A stretch of 64,000 nt of DNA from Planctomycetales bacterium (GCA_028285345.1 JANQPT010000044.1:124001-188000); one strand, 5' to 3'. Shown: positions 8,633 to 17,589, counted from the first letter of the stretch. Numbers and translations: made by a program. The notes: generated from the letters alone by a model not told the origin.

Positions 8633-10159
8633 ATGGCAGCGAAGAATTCCAGTTCGACCGACAGTGGAACCGACACTCCCAAAAAGCGGACGCGGCGTCG
8701 CAAAAAAGCGGCCGCTGAAAAAGAACCGGCTGATGCCGCCTCGGAAACAACCACACAGATCGCCGAGGCGCCCGAAGCGGCTGCGGAACACTCGGACTCT
8801 GCCGAACTGTCGAATGATGCGGACGCCGATGTGGAAACGGACTCGGGGGGAGGCGAGGGCGCGGCTGAGGAGTCCGATTCGGGCGGTCGCCGCCGCAAAC
8901 GCCGCCGCCGCCGCCGCAAGGGTGGAGACGAAGCCGGTGCCCCGAAGAATGAACGGTCATCGAACCGTAATTCGAAATCGAACAATCGTCGTACGCGGGG
9001 CAGACGCAAAAAGAATGGAGGCGGTGGAGGTGCGGACGACAACGTGATCACCGGATCGGTGACCGGTGTGTTGGAACTGCATCCCAAGGGGTACGGTTTC
9101 ATTCGCGCACCGGAAAACAATTACGCGTCGGAAAGTTCCGACGCCTTCGTGCCGAGTTCCTTAATCGACAAGCACGGACTCCGCGAGGGAATTATGGTGA
9201 CCGGCGGAGTCGGTCCCGGGTCGCGGGGACAGGGTCCGCGGCTAAAGTCGATCGAATCGATTGATGGAATGACGCTCGAGGAATTTCAGCAGGTCAAGAA
9301 GTTCGATGACCTGACCGCCGTCAATCCGAACGAGCAAATTCAGCTCGAAGTCGGCGCCAAGCCGCTCACGATGCGGGTGATGGACTTGTTGACGCCGATC
9401 GCCAAAGGCCAGCGGGCGCTGATCGTCGCGCCGCCGCGTACCGGCAAGACGATGCTCTTGCAGCAAATCGCCAATTCCGTCAGCACGAATCATCCGGAAA
9501 TCACGCTGATCGTGCTGCTGATCGATGAGCGGCCCGAGGAAGTCACGGAGATGCGGCGGCAGGTCCACGGAGAGGTGATCGCCTCCTCGATGGACCGCGA
9601 CGTGGAAAGCCATGTCCGCATTAGTCAGTTGATTATCGAGCGCGGAAAACGACTCGCGGAATCGGGCAAAGACGTGTTCATCTTGCTGGACAGCATCACG
9701 CGGACCGCACGGGCGTTCAACAAATGGGGCGGCAACACCGGTCGCACCATGACGGGCGGACTCGATGTCAAGGCGCTCGACATTCCTAAAAAGATGTTCG
9801 GCACGGCGCGCTGTTTTGATGAAGGCGGCTCGTTGACCGTTGTCGGCACCGCGCTGATCGAAACCGGCAGCCGCATGGACGAAGTGATCTTTCAAGAGTT
9901 CAAAGGGACGGGCAACATGGAAATGGTGCTCAACCGCAAACTGGCCGACCGCCGCATCTGGCCTGCCATCGATATCACCTTGTCGGGAACCCGGCGTGAG
10001 GAAATGATTCTTTCGGAGGAGAATCTGGAAGGGGTGACGTTACTGCGGCGCTCATTGGTCTCGTTGGAACCGGTCGAGGCGATGGAACAATTGATCCGCA
10101 CCTTGGAGCGCTTCCCGTCCAATGCGGAGTTTCTGACGAAAATCCGTTCGATCATGTAA
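8633..10159 (+). CDS. rho: Transcription termination factor Rho
   Basis: RNA-dependent hexameric ATPase that terminates transcription. From the ATG at 8633 it has 508 residues; an in-frame upstream extension to 8543 has no support. Residues 1 to about 135 are a low-complexity region, first acidic/Ala-rich and then strongly basic with an Arg run and Asn/Arg/Gly stretches, an insertion typical of GC-rich bacterial Rho. Next comes the RNA-binding cold-shock-like domain (GVLELHPKGYGFIR), then the RecA-type ATPase with Walker A APPRTGKT, LLIDERPEEVTEM and Walker B region VFILLDSITR, plus the Q/R-loop area GGLDVKALDIPKKMFG. All catalytic elements are intact. Monocistronic, followed by a hairpin shared with the converging gene. 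Confidence 0.97.
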   Translation: MAAKNSSSTDSGTDTPKKRTRRRKKAAAEKEPADAASETTTQIAEAPEAAAEHSDSAELSNDADADVETDSGGGEGAAEESDSGGRRRKRRRRRRKGGDEAGAPKNERSSNRNSKSNNRRTRGRRKKNGGGGGADDNVITGSVTGVLELHPKGYGFIRAPENNYASESSDAFVPSSLIDKHGLREGIMVTGGVGPGSRGQGPRLKSIESIDGMTLEEFQQVKKFDDLTAVNPNEQIQLEVGAKPLTMRVMDLLTPIAKGQRALIVAPPRTGKTMLLQQIANSVSTNHPEITLIVLLIDERPEEVTEMRRQVHGEVIASSMDRDVESHVRISQLIIERGKRLAESGKDVFILLDSITRTARAFNKWGGNTGRTMTGGLDVKALDIPKKMFGTARCFDEGGSLTVVGTALIETGSRMDEVIFQEFKGTGNMEMVLNRKLADRRIWPAIDITLSGTRREEMILSEENLEGVTLLRRSLVSLEPVEAMEQLIRTLERFPSNAEFLTKIRSIM

Positions 10160-10181
10160 CCGGTCCCCGCACCGATGCCCA

Positions 10182-10218
10182 AAAAAACATGCCCGGCTGT
10201 CTTGGGACATCCGGGCAT
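10182..10218 (-). terminator. Intrinsic terminator of the small secreted-protein gene
   Basis: Perfect 8-bp stem 10189-10196 with 10211-10218, loop of 14 nt. On the minus strand the stem is followed directly by a T7 tract (A run at 10182-10188 on the plus strand), so it terminates the minus-strand gene; it may also help end rho. Confidence 0.75.
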
Positions 10219-10257
10219 TGCGCTTTGCGGTTGTTCGAGTCTGATCGGCAGACCTTC

Positions 10258-10593
10258 TTAGTAGGCGTAGCCACCCGGCCAGTAATAGTGGGCCGAGTAG
10301 AACAGCGGCAGCGGAGTAAAGCTGTCTAGGACTCCATTTCCTCGTACGGTCGGACGAAGCGGCGAAATGCCGTGCCACTTTCGGGCTTCCATGCGCGTGG
10401 CGCGGGCTTCCGCCTTGCGGGCGGCGCGCTGATACAACAGAAACTGCGGCGAGGGGATCTCGCTGGTTTCCATTCTCCGCACGCGTTGATCAGCAGCTTT
10501 TTGGTGGGATTCGTAGCTGTGATCTTGGGCGTGGACGCGACCCGCTACGAGGAGGACGGCAGCGGCCCCTAATGCGAAAATGGCTTTTTGCAT
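10258..10593 (-). CDS. Small secreted protein of unknown function
   Basis: A 111-residue protein beginning MQKAIFALGAAAVLL, a clear Sec signal peptide ending near VHAQ. The mature part is rich in Arg, Ala and Glu (a short, probably helical, charged stretch) and ends in a Tyr/Gly/Pro-rich tail, HYYWPGGYAY. The ATG at 10593 has AAGGA upstream; a longer in-frame reading up to 10698 would mask the signal peptide. No recognised domain. It is followed by its own terminator, and an inverted repeat lies about 100 bp upstream, so it appears to be independently expressed. Confidence 0.7.
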   Translation of the reverse strand: MQKAIFALGAAAVLLVAGRVHAQDHSYESHQKAADQRVRRMETSEIPSPQFLLYQRAARKAEARATRMEARKWHGISPLRPTVRGNGVLDSFTPLPLFYSAHYYWPGGYAY

Positions 10594-10940
10594 GATCAAT
10601 TCCTTCGGGCGACTCTCCGACCGGCGGGGAGTGTACGGTTCATGAATCGCGACGCGCGGCGCCGCAGCACGGTTCCAAGATGGACTTGCAGATATCATAT
10701 GAGACGAGTCTCACATTGATATCCTGTATCGGTTGTGCCGATCGGAAGGATTAAGGCAAATTTCCTGGATGGAGCATGATTCGTTTGAATGTAGCCGCGA
10801 ACGCGGCCGCCGACGGCGGGCGATTGCTCGGTCGACACATTAAGTGCGCGGGCCACCCAATTTGGAGGACAGACTCCGGCAGGTCCGGTTATCGGCACCG
10901 GTTCACGACCAATCCGCCCGATCGGCACCCGTCAAAGCAA
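10594..10940. other. Intergenic region between anti-sigma and secreted-protein genes
   Basis: About 350 bp. Apart from the inverted repeat at 10691-10723 nothing is recognisable; ORFs crossing it lack start signals and coding character. Confidence 0.5.
10691..10723. promoter_or_regulatory. Two-part inverted repeat, possible operator
   Basis: Outer arms GATATCA and TGATATC (10691-10697, 10717-10723) enclose inner arms TGAGAC and GTCTCA separated by 2 nt, with small bulges between. It lies about 100 bp upstream of the small secreted-protein gene on its coding strand and has no T tract, so an operator is more likely than a terminator. This is inference from symmetry and position. Confidence 0.4.
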
Positions 10941-11753
10941 CTACAGCCAATCTTGGCCGGACCCGTGCTGCAATTCCAGGAGCGAGTCTTCGCCTCCATC
11001 GATCACACAGACGTAGACGAAGCCTCCCGCCTGCCATGATTTGGAATGCACACCGTTCTCACGATACTCGACGACCGCACCGGCCATGCTCGACGCGGTG
11101 GGAGGCTGTACAATGCTCTCCACGGGTGCCATCACCAATGCTCCTAAGATTCTCCGATTCTGGCGGTCGACAAACGAGAACCTGAGGACTGCCGCCTCGC
11201 AACTGCGATCCGTGCCGGAAAGCCTGCGGAAGTCCTGCAACTCGATGTCGGACGGGAATCTCAGCGGGGGGAACTGATCGAGAGGATCGTACTGGCCTTG
11301 AAACAACAGACCGTCCGCTTCGGCAGAGATCGATTTCACCGACAGTGCGATCAAATCATCCAGTTCGGTCTTCGAGTTGAGTTGCCAGACCCAAAAGCCG
11401 GCGGCCGCGAAAGCGACACAGGCCATGGCGAGTGGCAATCGACGCGTGAAAAAGCGGCGTCGCGACGTCGGCGAGGATTGACGCTCTGCCGGCAGCGGCG
11501 ACGTGGAGGCGACTTCACGCTCTACAGCTTGCAGCAGACGCGTTTCAAGCCCGCTGGGAAGCGGAACGTCGCGGACGATTTCGCCGATTGCCAGGTCCTG
11601 AGCGGCAATGTCTTCCAATTGCCGACGACACGAGTTGCAACTCTGAGCATGCGCAGCGGCGGCCGAATATTCCGGATCGGCCTGATCCGCAACGTCGAGT
11701 GAAATTCGTTCCAAATGTTCGCGTGCCTGGTTGCAATCCATCCTTTGCCTCAC
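10941..11753 (-). CDS. Anti-sigma factor with zinc-binding N-terminus and one membrane segment
   Basis: About 270 residues. The N-terminal cytoplasmic domain shows the zinc-associated anti-sigma pattern HAQSCNSC (H-x3-C-x2-C). A single transmembrane helix follows a basic stretch (LPLAMACVAFAAAGFWVW, about residues 108-125), and a periplasmic domain of about 145 residues ends the protein. It lies directly downstream of the ECF sigma gene in the same orientation (gap about 60 bp), the standard arrangement in which the anti-sigma factor holds its sigma at the membrane until a signal arrives. Start either GTG at 11753 or ATG at 11741. The periplasmic domain is not recognised, so the signal is unknown. 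Confidence 0.8.
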   Translation of the reverse strand: MRQRMDCNQAREHLERISLDVADQADPEYSAAAAHAQSCNSCRRQLEDIAAQDLAIGEIVRDVPLPSGLETRLLQAVEREVASTSPLPAERQSSPTSRRRFFTRRLPLAMACVAFAAAGFWVWQLNSKTELDDLIALSVKSISAEADGLLFQGQYDPLDQFPPLRFPSDIELQDFRRLSGTDRSCEAAVLRFSFVDRQNRRILGALVMAPVESIVQPPTASSMAGAVVEYRENGVHSKSWQAGGFVYVCVIDGGEDSLLELQHGSGQDWL

Positions 11754-11810
11754 TTCATCGCTTCATGCGACTGTTACTACAACTGGTTTCCAACGAGATT
11801 TGGCAGTCAC

Positions 11811-12353
11811 CTATAATCCGGATGTCGCCGGCTTTCCCGCGTGGCCGGCTGAAAGTTGCTCTTGGAGAGCCTGTTTGAGACGAGTTTTGGCCCGGGAGAG
11901 CCGGCTCATAATCGTCCCAATGGGAACCTCCAACTGTTCCGCAATCTCCTGGTAGCTGAACTCTTCAAAATAAAACAGAATCAACGGCGAACGAAATTCC
12001 TCAGGTAATTCCGCCAACGCCGCCTGCAGTTGATCCGAATCAACTCCACAGGCGTCGCTGTCGATGCAATGGGGGGCCGGCACTGATTCCAATGCATCGC
12101 CCAACGGCAGGGCGGCCTGATCGTCACGCAGTTTTTTCAAATAACAGTTTCGCAAAATGACGCACAACCACCCTTTGGCGCGCCGGTCGTCCCGCAATTG
12201 GTCCAGTTTTCGGCAAGCCAGCAAGTAAGTCTGTTGCGTCAAGTCCTCGGCATCCGCCGCCGAACCAGTCAGCCGATAGGCGTACCGGTACAGCAAGGCG
12301 TGATGCAGCCTTACCAGTTCCTGCAGTCTGGGCGCGCACTCTGCGTTCGACAT
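11811..12353 (-). CDS. ECF-type RNA polymerase sigma factor
   Basis: A 180-residue sigma-70 family protein with only regions 2 and 4. Region 2 is seen in YRYAYRLTGSAADAEDLTQQ and the following Leu/Arg-rich helix ending LRNCYL; region 4 is seen in LPEEFRSPLILFYFEE followed by the helix-turn-helix FSYQEIAEQLEVPIGTIMSR. Length and layout fit the extracytoplasmic-function group. The anti-sigma gene is immediately downstream. The regulon is unknown; the neighbouring small lipoproteins are possible targets but no shared promoter motif could be established by eye. Confidence 0.9.
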   Translation of the reverse strand: MSNAECAPRLQELVRLHHALLYRYAYRLTGSAADAEDLTQQTYLLACRKLDQLRDDRRAKGWLCVILRNCYLKKLRDDQAALPLGDALESVPAPHCIDSDACGVDSDQLQAALAELPEEFRSPLILFYFEEFSYQEIAEQLEVPIGTIMSRLSRAKTRLKQALQEQLSAGHAGKPATSGL

Positions 12354-12760
12354 GGCGATCTCTAGCTGTATTGATCCCGAATACTGACGATATATTCCCG
12401 TATTTTCCCGCGATTCTCGGATTTTGTGAATCGCTCCCGTTCAAGTCAGCAGCGGACAAAACCGGGTTGAGTACCAATTTCGCGATTCGCCGCTGGCATT
12501 GCATCTACCAGAGTAGGGTCCCCGGTTGGGGAAAACCATCCCCACTGTCCGATTTTCCGACCGGAGAACTCGATCGTGACGGCGCAACGATCCACAGGAG
12601 GAGTCGCTCGCCAAGGGAGAATTCGCTCGCCGGGGATAGAAGTTTACGTGTTTCTTGAAAATTTTGGATTCTGTGGGAATAATCGATCCGGGGTGCGCAT
12701 CACACAAGCACGTGAAGTTCGCTGAACTCAAACAGCGAGCTTGACGCTGGAGAGTGACGG
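12354..12760. other. Divergent intergenic region, sigma factor / small lipoprotein
   Basis: About 400 bp between the minus-strand ECF sigma gene and the plus-strand lipoprotein. It must contain both promoters. AT-rich stretches occur near 12385-12405 and 12650-12680, but no pair of boxes could be defined with confidence, and no ORF is convincing. Confidence 0.45.
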
Positions 12761-12949
12761 ATGAGGAAAACTTTGACGTCATGGTTGGTCATTGCCCTGC
12801 TGAGTTCAGCAATGATCGGCTGTGGTGCCGACGACGGCACACAACCTGCCAAGAAAAACTCCACGAATTCCACACCGAAGAAATCCACTGAGAAACCCAC
12901 CGAAGAGAACGCTCCCCCGGGACAATACGAACCCGGCGATGAGCAATAA
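12761..12949 (+). CDS. Very small lipoprotein, Lys/Pro/Glu-rich
   Basis: A 62-residue ORF with a lipoprotein signal: basic start MRKTLTSW, hydrophobic core, and lipobox SAMIGC with Cys at about residue 21. The mature part is about 40 residues, hydrophilic, made of Lys, Pro, Thr, Asn and Glu, and probably disordered. ATG at 12761 with GACGGATGAGG-type purines before it. No known family; planctomycetes carry many such short, fast-evolving lipoproteins. It is followed 165 bp later by another lipoprotein of similar design. Confidence 0.65.
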   Translation: MRKTLTSWLVIALLSSAMIGCGADDGTQPAKKNSTNSTPKKSTEKPTEENAPPGQYEPGDEQ

Positions 12950-13113
12950 CTGCCAGCCGTGCGACGCAGACGATACAGACTCAATGCAGGGCTGATTCAC
13001 CACACGTTTTATCAATCATGCTCGTGATGTTCTCGGGCCGGCGAATCACTTGTGTGTGACGCGCTGACAATCGATTGTTTTGATGACTTGGAATGACTTC
13101 AAGGAGAGACTCG

Positions 13114-13302
13114 ATGAAGCATTTGCTCGTTCTGATGGCTGTTTTGGGATTAAGCTTCGCACAAGTCGGTTGCGGCGGTGGCGATGCCGATAAAGGCAAA
13201 GGCAAAGACAAAGACAAGAGTAAAGCCGCCGCAAGCAATGACAAGGACAAAGGCGGAGACAAGGATAAGGACAAAGGCGGGGACAAGGATAAAGATAAGT
13301 AG
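13114..13302 (+). CDS. Very small lipoprotein with Lys-Asp repeats
   Basis: A 62-residue protein from the ATG at 13114, preceded by AAGGAGAGA, a strong ribosome site. Signal peptide MKHLLVLMAVLGL leads to a lipobox AQVGC and then a glycine run. The mature region is a low-complexity Lys-Asp-Gly tract with a repeated KGGDKDKDK unit (two to three copies), likely extended and highly charged. An in-frame upstream ATG at 13093 is less likely because it has no ribosome site. Followed by a strong terminator. Function unknown. Confidence 0.7.
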   Translation: MKHLLVLMAVLGLSFAQVGCGGGDADKGKGKDKDKSKAAASNDKDKGGDKDKDKGGDKDKDK

Positions 13303-13352
13303 CCGCAACGGCGGTTCTTTCCGCAGCCGTTCGGCGCGGATAACATCTAGAG

Positions 13353-13386
13353 ACAGGGGGGCCGGCCAGCTGGCTCCCCTGTTTTT
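13353..13386 (+). terminator. Intrinsic terminator after the Lys-Asp lipoprotein
   Basis: GC-rich stem of about 11 bp with one G-U pair (13353-13363 with 13372-13382), 8-nt loop, followed by T5. It ends the plus-strand unit and faces the menC-like gene on the opposite strand. Confidence 0.8.
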
Positions 13387-13433
13387 GCGCTTCGGTGGAA
13401 AATGACGTCTGCAGCTTCACGATCGCTGGACGA

Positions 13434-14543
13434 CTACTTAAGCACGGCGCTTTCCAGCAGATTCTGCTGCAGGTGATTCGCATCCGGCTCCGGGAGACTT
13501 GAAAATGCCGTCACAGCGGGTGTGCCGTCAGCCAGTAAACTCAATTCCAATGGCGGGTCGGAGAGATCCTCTCGATAAAAACGGCGGGATGGAAAAATGT
13601 CGGCCGGATAGGTGAAATTTTCCAGCATCGCGAGTGCCACACAGTGAGCGGCACCGGTGGCGCTTTCCAACATCCCGCCCACCCAGCAGGGAATTCCCGC
13701 GTCGCGGCATGCGTTGTGGATCGCGACCGCATTCGTCAGCCCGCCCACGCGGCCCGGTTTGATGTTGACGTAACGGCAACTTCCCAGCGCCAATGCTTGC
13801 TCGACGGTTCGCAGGTTCGTAGCGCTCTCGTCCAGGCAGACCGGAGTCTGGATCTGTCGCTGCAACTCCGCATGATCGATCACGTCGTCGTGCTGCAGCG
13901 GTTGCTCGATCATCGCCAGTTCGAATTCATCGACTTGTTGAAACAGAGGCAGGTCCCGCAGGCGATAGCCGCTGTTACAGTCGATGTGAAACGTCTGTGT
14001 GGGGAATTCGCGGCGGACCGCGCGGAGCACGTCAAGATCCCAGCCGGGGCGGAATTTGAGTTTCACGCGCGGAAAGTTTGCCTCAACGGCCTCGCCGATC
14101 CCGGCGCGCAGATCGTCGACACTGTCCATCACACCAAAGTCGGCCCCGACGGGAACTTCTCCGCGGGTCGCCCCCAGCAATTCATGCAATGCCGTGTTGG
14201 TGAGTTTGCTTTGCAGGCTCCACCAGGCATTGTCGAACATCGCTTTGGCGAACGGATTGCCTTTGTAGATGCTCAGTCGCTGTTGAAGTTCGGCCCCGCT
14301 CTCGAGGTTTTGACCGAGCAGGGCAGGGCCTAGCCAGTCGAGGGCCAACGCGAAGATTCCCGCCGACCATTCCGGACTGTAGCAAGGCGCGGCAAACGGC
14401 GTGCTTTCGCCCCAGGCGTCAACGGATCCGCTCACAAGCCGACAGAGAACGGAATTAATTTCCGCGTCTTCTCCATAGGCGGTCCGCCAAGGATAAATCA
14501 GCGGCATTGCCACGTGATACAGTTCAATCCGGTCGATTCGCAT
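13434..14543 (-). CDS. menC: o-Succinylbenzoate synthase / enolase-superfamily enzyme
   Basis: A 369-residue enolase-superfamily protein of the MR subgroup, most like the OSBS/N-succinylamino-acid racemase type. OSBS dehydrates SHCHC to o-succinylbenzoate in menaquinone synthesis. Catalytic residues are all present: the KxK pair Lys161 and Lys163 (VKLKFRPG), metal ligands Asp188 (IDCNSGY), Glu213 (IEQPL) and Asp238 (CLDES), and Lys262 in NIKPGRVGG. Start MRIDRIELY at 14543 is typical. No other men gene is adjacent, so racemase or dipeptide-epimerase activity cannot be excluded from sequence alone. It is 36 bp downstream of the DnaK-like stop codon's opposite end and shares its strand. Confidence 0.8.
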   Translation of the reverse strand: MRIDRIELYHVAMPLIYPWRTAYGEDAEINSVLCRLVSGSVDAWGESTPFAAPCYSPEWSAGIFALALDWLGPALLGQNLESGAELQQRLSIYKGNPFAKAMFDNAWWSLQSKLTNTALHELLGATRGEVPVGADFGVMDSVDDLRAGIGEAVEANFPRVKLKFRPGWDLDVLRAVRREFPTQTFHIDCNSGYRLRDLPLFQQVDEFELAMIEQPLQHDDVIDHAELQRQIQTPVCLDESATNLRTVEQALALGSCRYVNIKPGRVGGLTNAVAIHNACRDAGIPCWVGGMLESATGAAHCVALAMLENFTYPADIFPSRRFYREDLSDPPLELSLLADGTPAVTAFSSLPEPDANHLQQNLLESAVLK

Positions 14544-14579
14544 GCGTGAGCTATTCGAGCCGCTCAGAAGACGATTGAG

Positions 14580-16235
14580 CTACTCGGTTCCTTTTTCAAA
14601 GAAACTGTAAAACTCTTGCTCGCCGGCGTCGTCGGTGGTTTTGCGAGTCGCTGCGGGCGCCGGATTGGGGGGAGGACTGGTCTCCTCGCTGTCATCGCTC
14701 GGCGGCCTCGACTCCGGAGCGGTTGCCGGCTCCGTCACTTCCCGATCGATTTCGACCGTCGCCTGTTTGCCGCTGCTGAGTTCTTTCGCGGAGACGTGCA
14801 CGCGGGCACTGGCGTCGTAGCGAATCGTGACCTCAATCTCCGAGTTGGGCGGCAGTTCGCGGGGCAAGTCCTCGATCTTGCATTCTCCCACCAGCACAAA
14901 GTCCTGCGATTCGGCGGTGCCCGATTCGATGACTTGCAAATGGGCCCGCCGCTGGTCGTGCTGGACGGTGCCGTAAACATGTTTGACGGCCGCCGGCAGC
15001 GGGGTATTGGGCGGCAGGATATAGTGCGGAAAACGATAACCGGTGACCGGATCGCGCACCAGAATCCCCAGGGCGCGGGCGTTCACGCTTTGCTGCCGAA
15101 ACTCCGAGAGTCGGTCCACCACGACGTCGTTGCGGATCGAGTGCACAAATTCGCTGTTGCTGAGCAGCATGCCCGCGTAATACGTCGCGCCGTGAGCGAT
15201 CGATTGGTCGGGGGAGAGCGACGTATTCAGCGTCCAGCCGCTCATGTTCTTGAGCATGTCCCGCACCATAGGCATCCGCGACGCGCCCCCGGCGGTCAGC
15301 ACCACGTCGACATGTGCCCAACCCATGTCCATTTTCTTGAGCAGTTTGACCGTGATGTCCTGCGTTCGTTTGAGCAGGTCCGCCGTCAAGGTTTCGAACT
15401 GTTTACGGGTAACTTGATAGGTTTTTCGTTTCCCGGAGTGCGTGCAACTGAGTGCCGCCCGTTCGCGCGCCGAAAGGCTGCGTTTGGCCTGTTCGACTTC
15501 CATGGCCAGATACTGCAAGCTTTGGAGGTCCTTTGCGACATCCAGTCCGAGTTCGCTATGAAATTGCTTGCGGACGTGGTTGGCCAATACCCGGTTAAAG
15601 TCGATGCCGCCCAATTTGAGGTCGCCGGTCGAGGCGATTACGCTGACTTGGTTTTTTTCATAGTTCACCAGCGAGAGGTCGAAGGTGCCGCCGCCCAGAT
15701 CATAGACCAAGATCCGCTGAGATTTGGCCAATTCGGAAAACCAGAGTCCCTCGCTGCCCAGGACGTAGCAGAGTGACGCCGCCACCGGTTCATTGATGAT
15801 GTCGACGTGCTTGAGACCCGCTTTCAGTCCCGCCTTAATGGTTGCGCGGCGCTGGGCGTCGCTGAATTGGGCCGGGACCGTGATCACGGCGCGTTCCACT
15901 TGACCGATTTGCTCTTCCGCATCCCGCAGGAGTTTGTGCAGAATCAGAGCGGCAATATCAGTGGGACGATAGACCCGCCCGCGGATTTGCCACTGTTTTT
16001 TTGTGGCTCCCAAGTGCCGTTTGGAGTTCATCACCACCAGTTCGGGAGAAGCGATGGCGTTGCGGAGCGCCTCTTTGCCGACGATCGGTCCTTCCTCGTC
16101 AAACAACACCACCGACGGGGTGGTGATTTCGCCTTCTTCATTGGGGATCGAGGTCGGTTCGCCGTGTTCGTTCAGATAGGCGATGCAGGAGTAGGTTGTC
16201 CCCAAGTCGATCCCGACGGCGTGCGTCGTGAGCAT
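14580..16235 (-). CDS. Hsp70/DnaK-like protein with divergent C-terminus
   Basis: From the ATG at 16235 (MLTTHAVGIDLGTTYSC) about 551 residues; an in-frame upstream start at 16280 adds 15 unconserved residues. The nucleotide-binding domain is complete: GIDLGTTYSC phosphate-1 loop, INEPVAASLCY, YDLGGGTFDLS phosphate-2, and LTAGGASRMPMVRDML. A substrate-binding-like beta domain follows, but the C-terminal lid of true DnaK is replaced by a short Pro/Ser/Thr/Glu-rich tail ending SFFEKG. It is about 90 residues shorter than DnaK, with no dnaJ or grpE next to it, so it is more likely a specialised paralogue than the housekeeping chaperone. Confidence 0.85.
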   Translation of the reverse strand: MLTTHAVGIDLGTTYSCIAYLNEHGEPTSIPNEEGEITTPSVVLFDEEGPIVGKEALRNAIASPELVVMNSKRHLGATKKQWQIRGRVYRPTDIAALILHKLLRDAEEQIGQVERAVITVPAQFSDAQRRATIKAGLKAGLKHVDIINEPVAASLCYVLGSEGLWFSELAKSQRILVYDLGGGTFDLSLVNYEKNQVSVIASTGDLKLGGIDFNRVLANHVRKQFHSELGLDVAKDLQSLQYLAMEVEQAKRSLSARERAALSCTHSGKRKTYQVTRKQFETLTADLLKRTQDITVKLLKKMDMGWAHVDVVLTAGGASRMPMVRDMLKNMSGWTLNTSLSPDQSIAHGATYYAGMLLSNSEFVHSIRNDVVVDRLSEFRQQSVNARALGILVRDPVTGYRFPHYILPPNTPLPAAVKHVYGTVQHDQRRAHLQVIESGTAESQDFVLVGECKIEDLPRELPPNSEIEVTIRYDASARVHVSAKELSSGKQATVEIDREVTEPATAPESRPPSDDSEETSPPPNPAPAATRKTTDDAGEQEFYSFFEKGTE

Positions 16236-16440
16236 ACGCAGAAGTCCTCGGTGAGGTGTGGTCCCCCGGGAGACCCTCACGTGGCGGGTCGCGGACTCAT
16301 TCGCATGGCCCTTCGACCGTTGATCATGCTAAAATCTCGTGAGCGTGATGGATCATCCCGCTCCCTGGTCTCAATTAAGTGTGGCGCGCACCGTTACGGG
16401 AATCAAGTCCTGTTCTCCGCTTGCGCGGCGAGGAGCCTGA

Positions 16441-17589
16441 ATGTCAGCCCTTCCGATGGTGCTTATTCTATCAACTGTTCCGGTATTCCCCGACTTCAGC
16501 GTACAGCAGGAGCGTCCGCAACCGAAGTTGATCGACGGCGGCAAATTTCAGCAAGAGATCAACGGACGGATGTCGGTGCGCTGGTCGAATGCCACCCTTC
16601 GCGACGTGATTGCGCGAATCGTGACTCAACAAGGTTTTGCCATGGTTCGCGATCGACGGCTGAATCCTGATCGGCAGATCCAAGTGAACTCCACACAGGA
16701 TACGGCCAGGGTTGTCTTAGAGAAGATCGCCCGGAGCGCGGAGGGGCGGAGCGTCATCGTCGGCAGCACCATCTATCTTGGTCCGCAGGCGCCGGCCGAC
16801 AAACTGCGGACGTTGATCGCCCTTCGGCGAGACGAGCTGTCCCGGATGACGAACCTCGCTCGCGACCGGCAGAGGCTGCTTCGGCGACAACAGATTGTGC
16901 ACTGGCAGGACTTAGACCGTCCGGTGGATTTGCTGGGTGTGGTCGCGGCAAAAGCGGGGCTACGGATCGATGGATTGGAACGCGTTCCGCACGACTTGTG
17001 GACGGGTGGGACCTTTCTCGCCGAAGACGCGGCTGCCGCACTTTCATTGATCCTGATTCAATTTGATTTGACGTTCCAGTGGCGCGATGCCGCGACGGCA
17101 ATTGAAATCGTGCCGGTTCCCGACGAGGTTCTCATCACAGATTCGCATCGCCCCAACCGCCAATCGCCGATTCAAGCGTTCCGGCAAGTTCAGAAAGCGT
17201 TTCCTGAGCTCGACGTGCGTCTGGAGGCGGGAAAGATCGAGTTTGCCGGCACAAAGGAACAACATGAGGCGGTCGAAGCATTGCTGCGGCCGAAATTCAA
17301 AAAGAGGGTCGCCAATCAGCCAGGGGGATTGGAAATCGTCAGGCTCTCGCTGCGCGTCGTGGGGGTGCCTGCCATTTCGCTCATTCGGGATCTGGAAAAA
17401 CGGTACAAATTGCACTTCATCTACGACCGAGAAGAACTGAAACGGGGCGGCGTCGATCTGGAGCAGAAAGTCGACATTGATGTGAAGACTGTGACTCTCG
17501 ACAAGTATCTGAACGCGATCTTCGCACCAATCGGCGCCCAAGCCGTGCGTGAGGGCCACCAGGTGACCGTAAGTGCGGCGGATCCGTAG
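16441..17589 (+). CDS. Exported protein with repeated STN/secretin-N0-like domains
   Basis: A 382-residue protein with a short hydrophobic N-terminus (LPMVLILSTVPVF), probably a signal peptide. Three stretches resemble the short N-terminal domain found in secretins and TonB receptors: about residues 44-115, 158-230 and 298-380, each with the pattern of a small alpha/beta unit ending in a beta strand. There is no secretin pore domain. It is divergent from the DnaK-like gene. A periplasmic or scaffold role is plausible; a similar architecture is seen in the gene at 53703-55406, so the window carries two members of this loosely defined group. Confidence 0.6.
   Translation: MSALPMVLILSTVPVFPDFSVQQERPQPKLIDGGKFQQEINGRMSVRWSNATLRDVIARIVTQQGFAMVRDRRLNPDRQIQVNSTQDTARVVLEKIARSAEGRSVIVGSTIYLGPQAPADKLRTLIALRRDELSRMTNLARDRQRLLRRQQIVHWQDLDRPVDLLGVVAAKAGLRIDGLERVPHDLWTGGTFLAEDAAAALSLILIQFDLTFQWRDAATAIEIVPVPDEVLITDSHRPNRQSPIQAFRQVQKAFPELDVRLEAGKIEFAGTKEQHEAVEALLRPKFKKRVANQPGGLEIVRLSLRVVGVPAISLIRDLEKRYKLHFIYDREELKRGGVDLEQKVDIDVKTVTLDKYLNAIFAPIGAQAVREGHQVTVSAADP

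Noticed and set aside
14616..15776. 386-codon plus-strand ORF opposite the DnaK-like gene
   Set aside because: Composition is that of a reverse-frame shadow; the opposite strand has all Hsp70 motifs.
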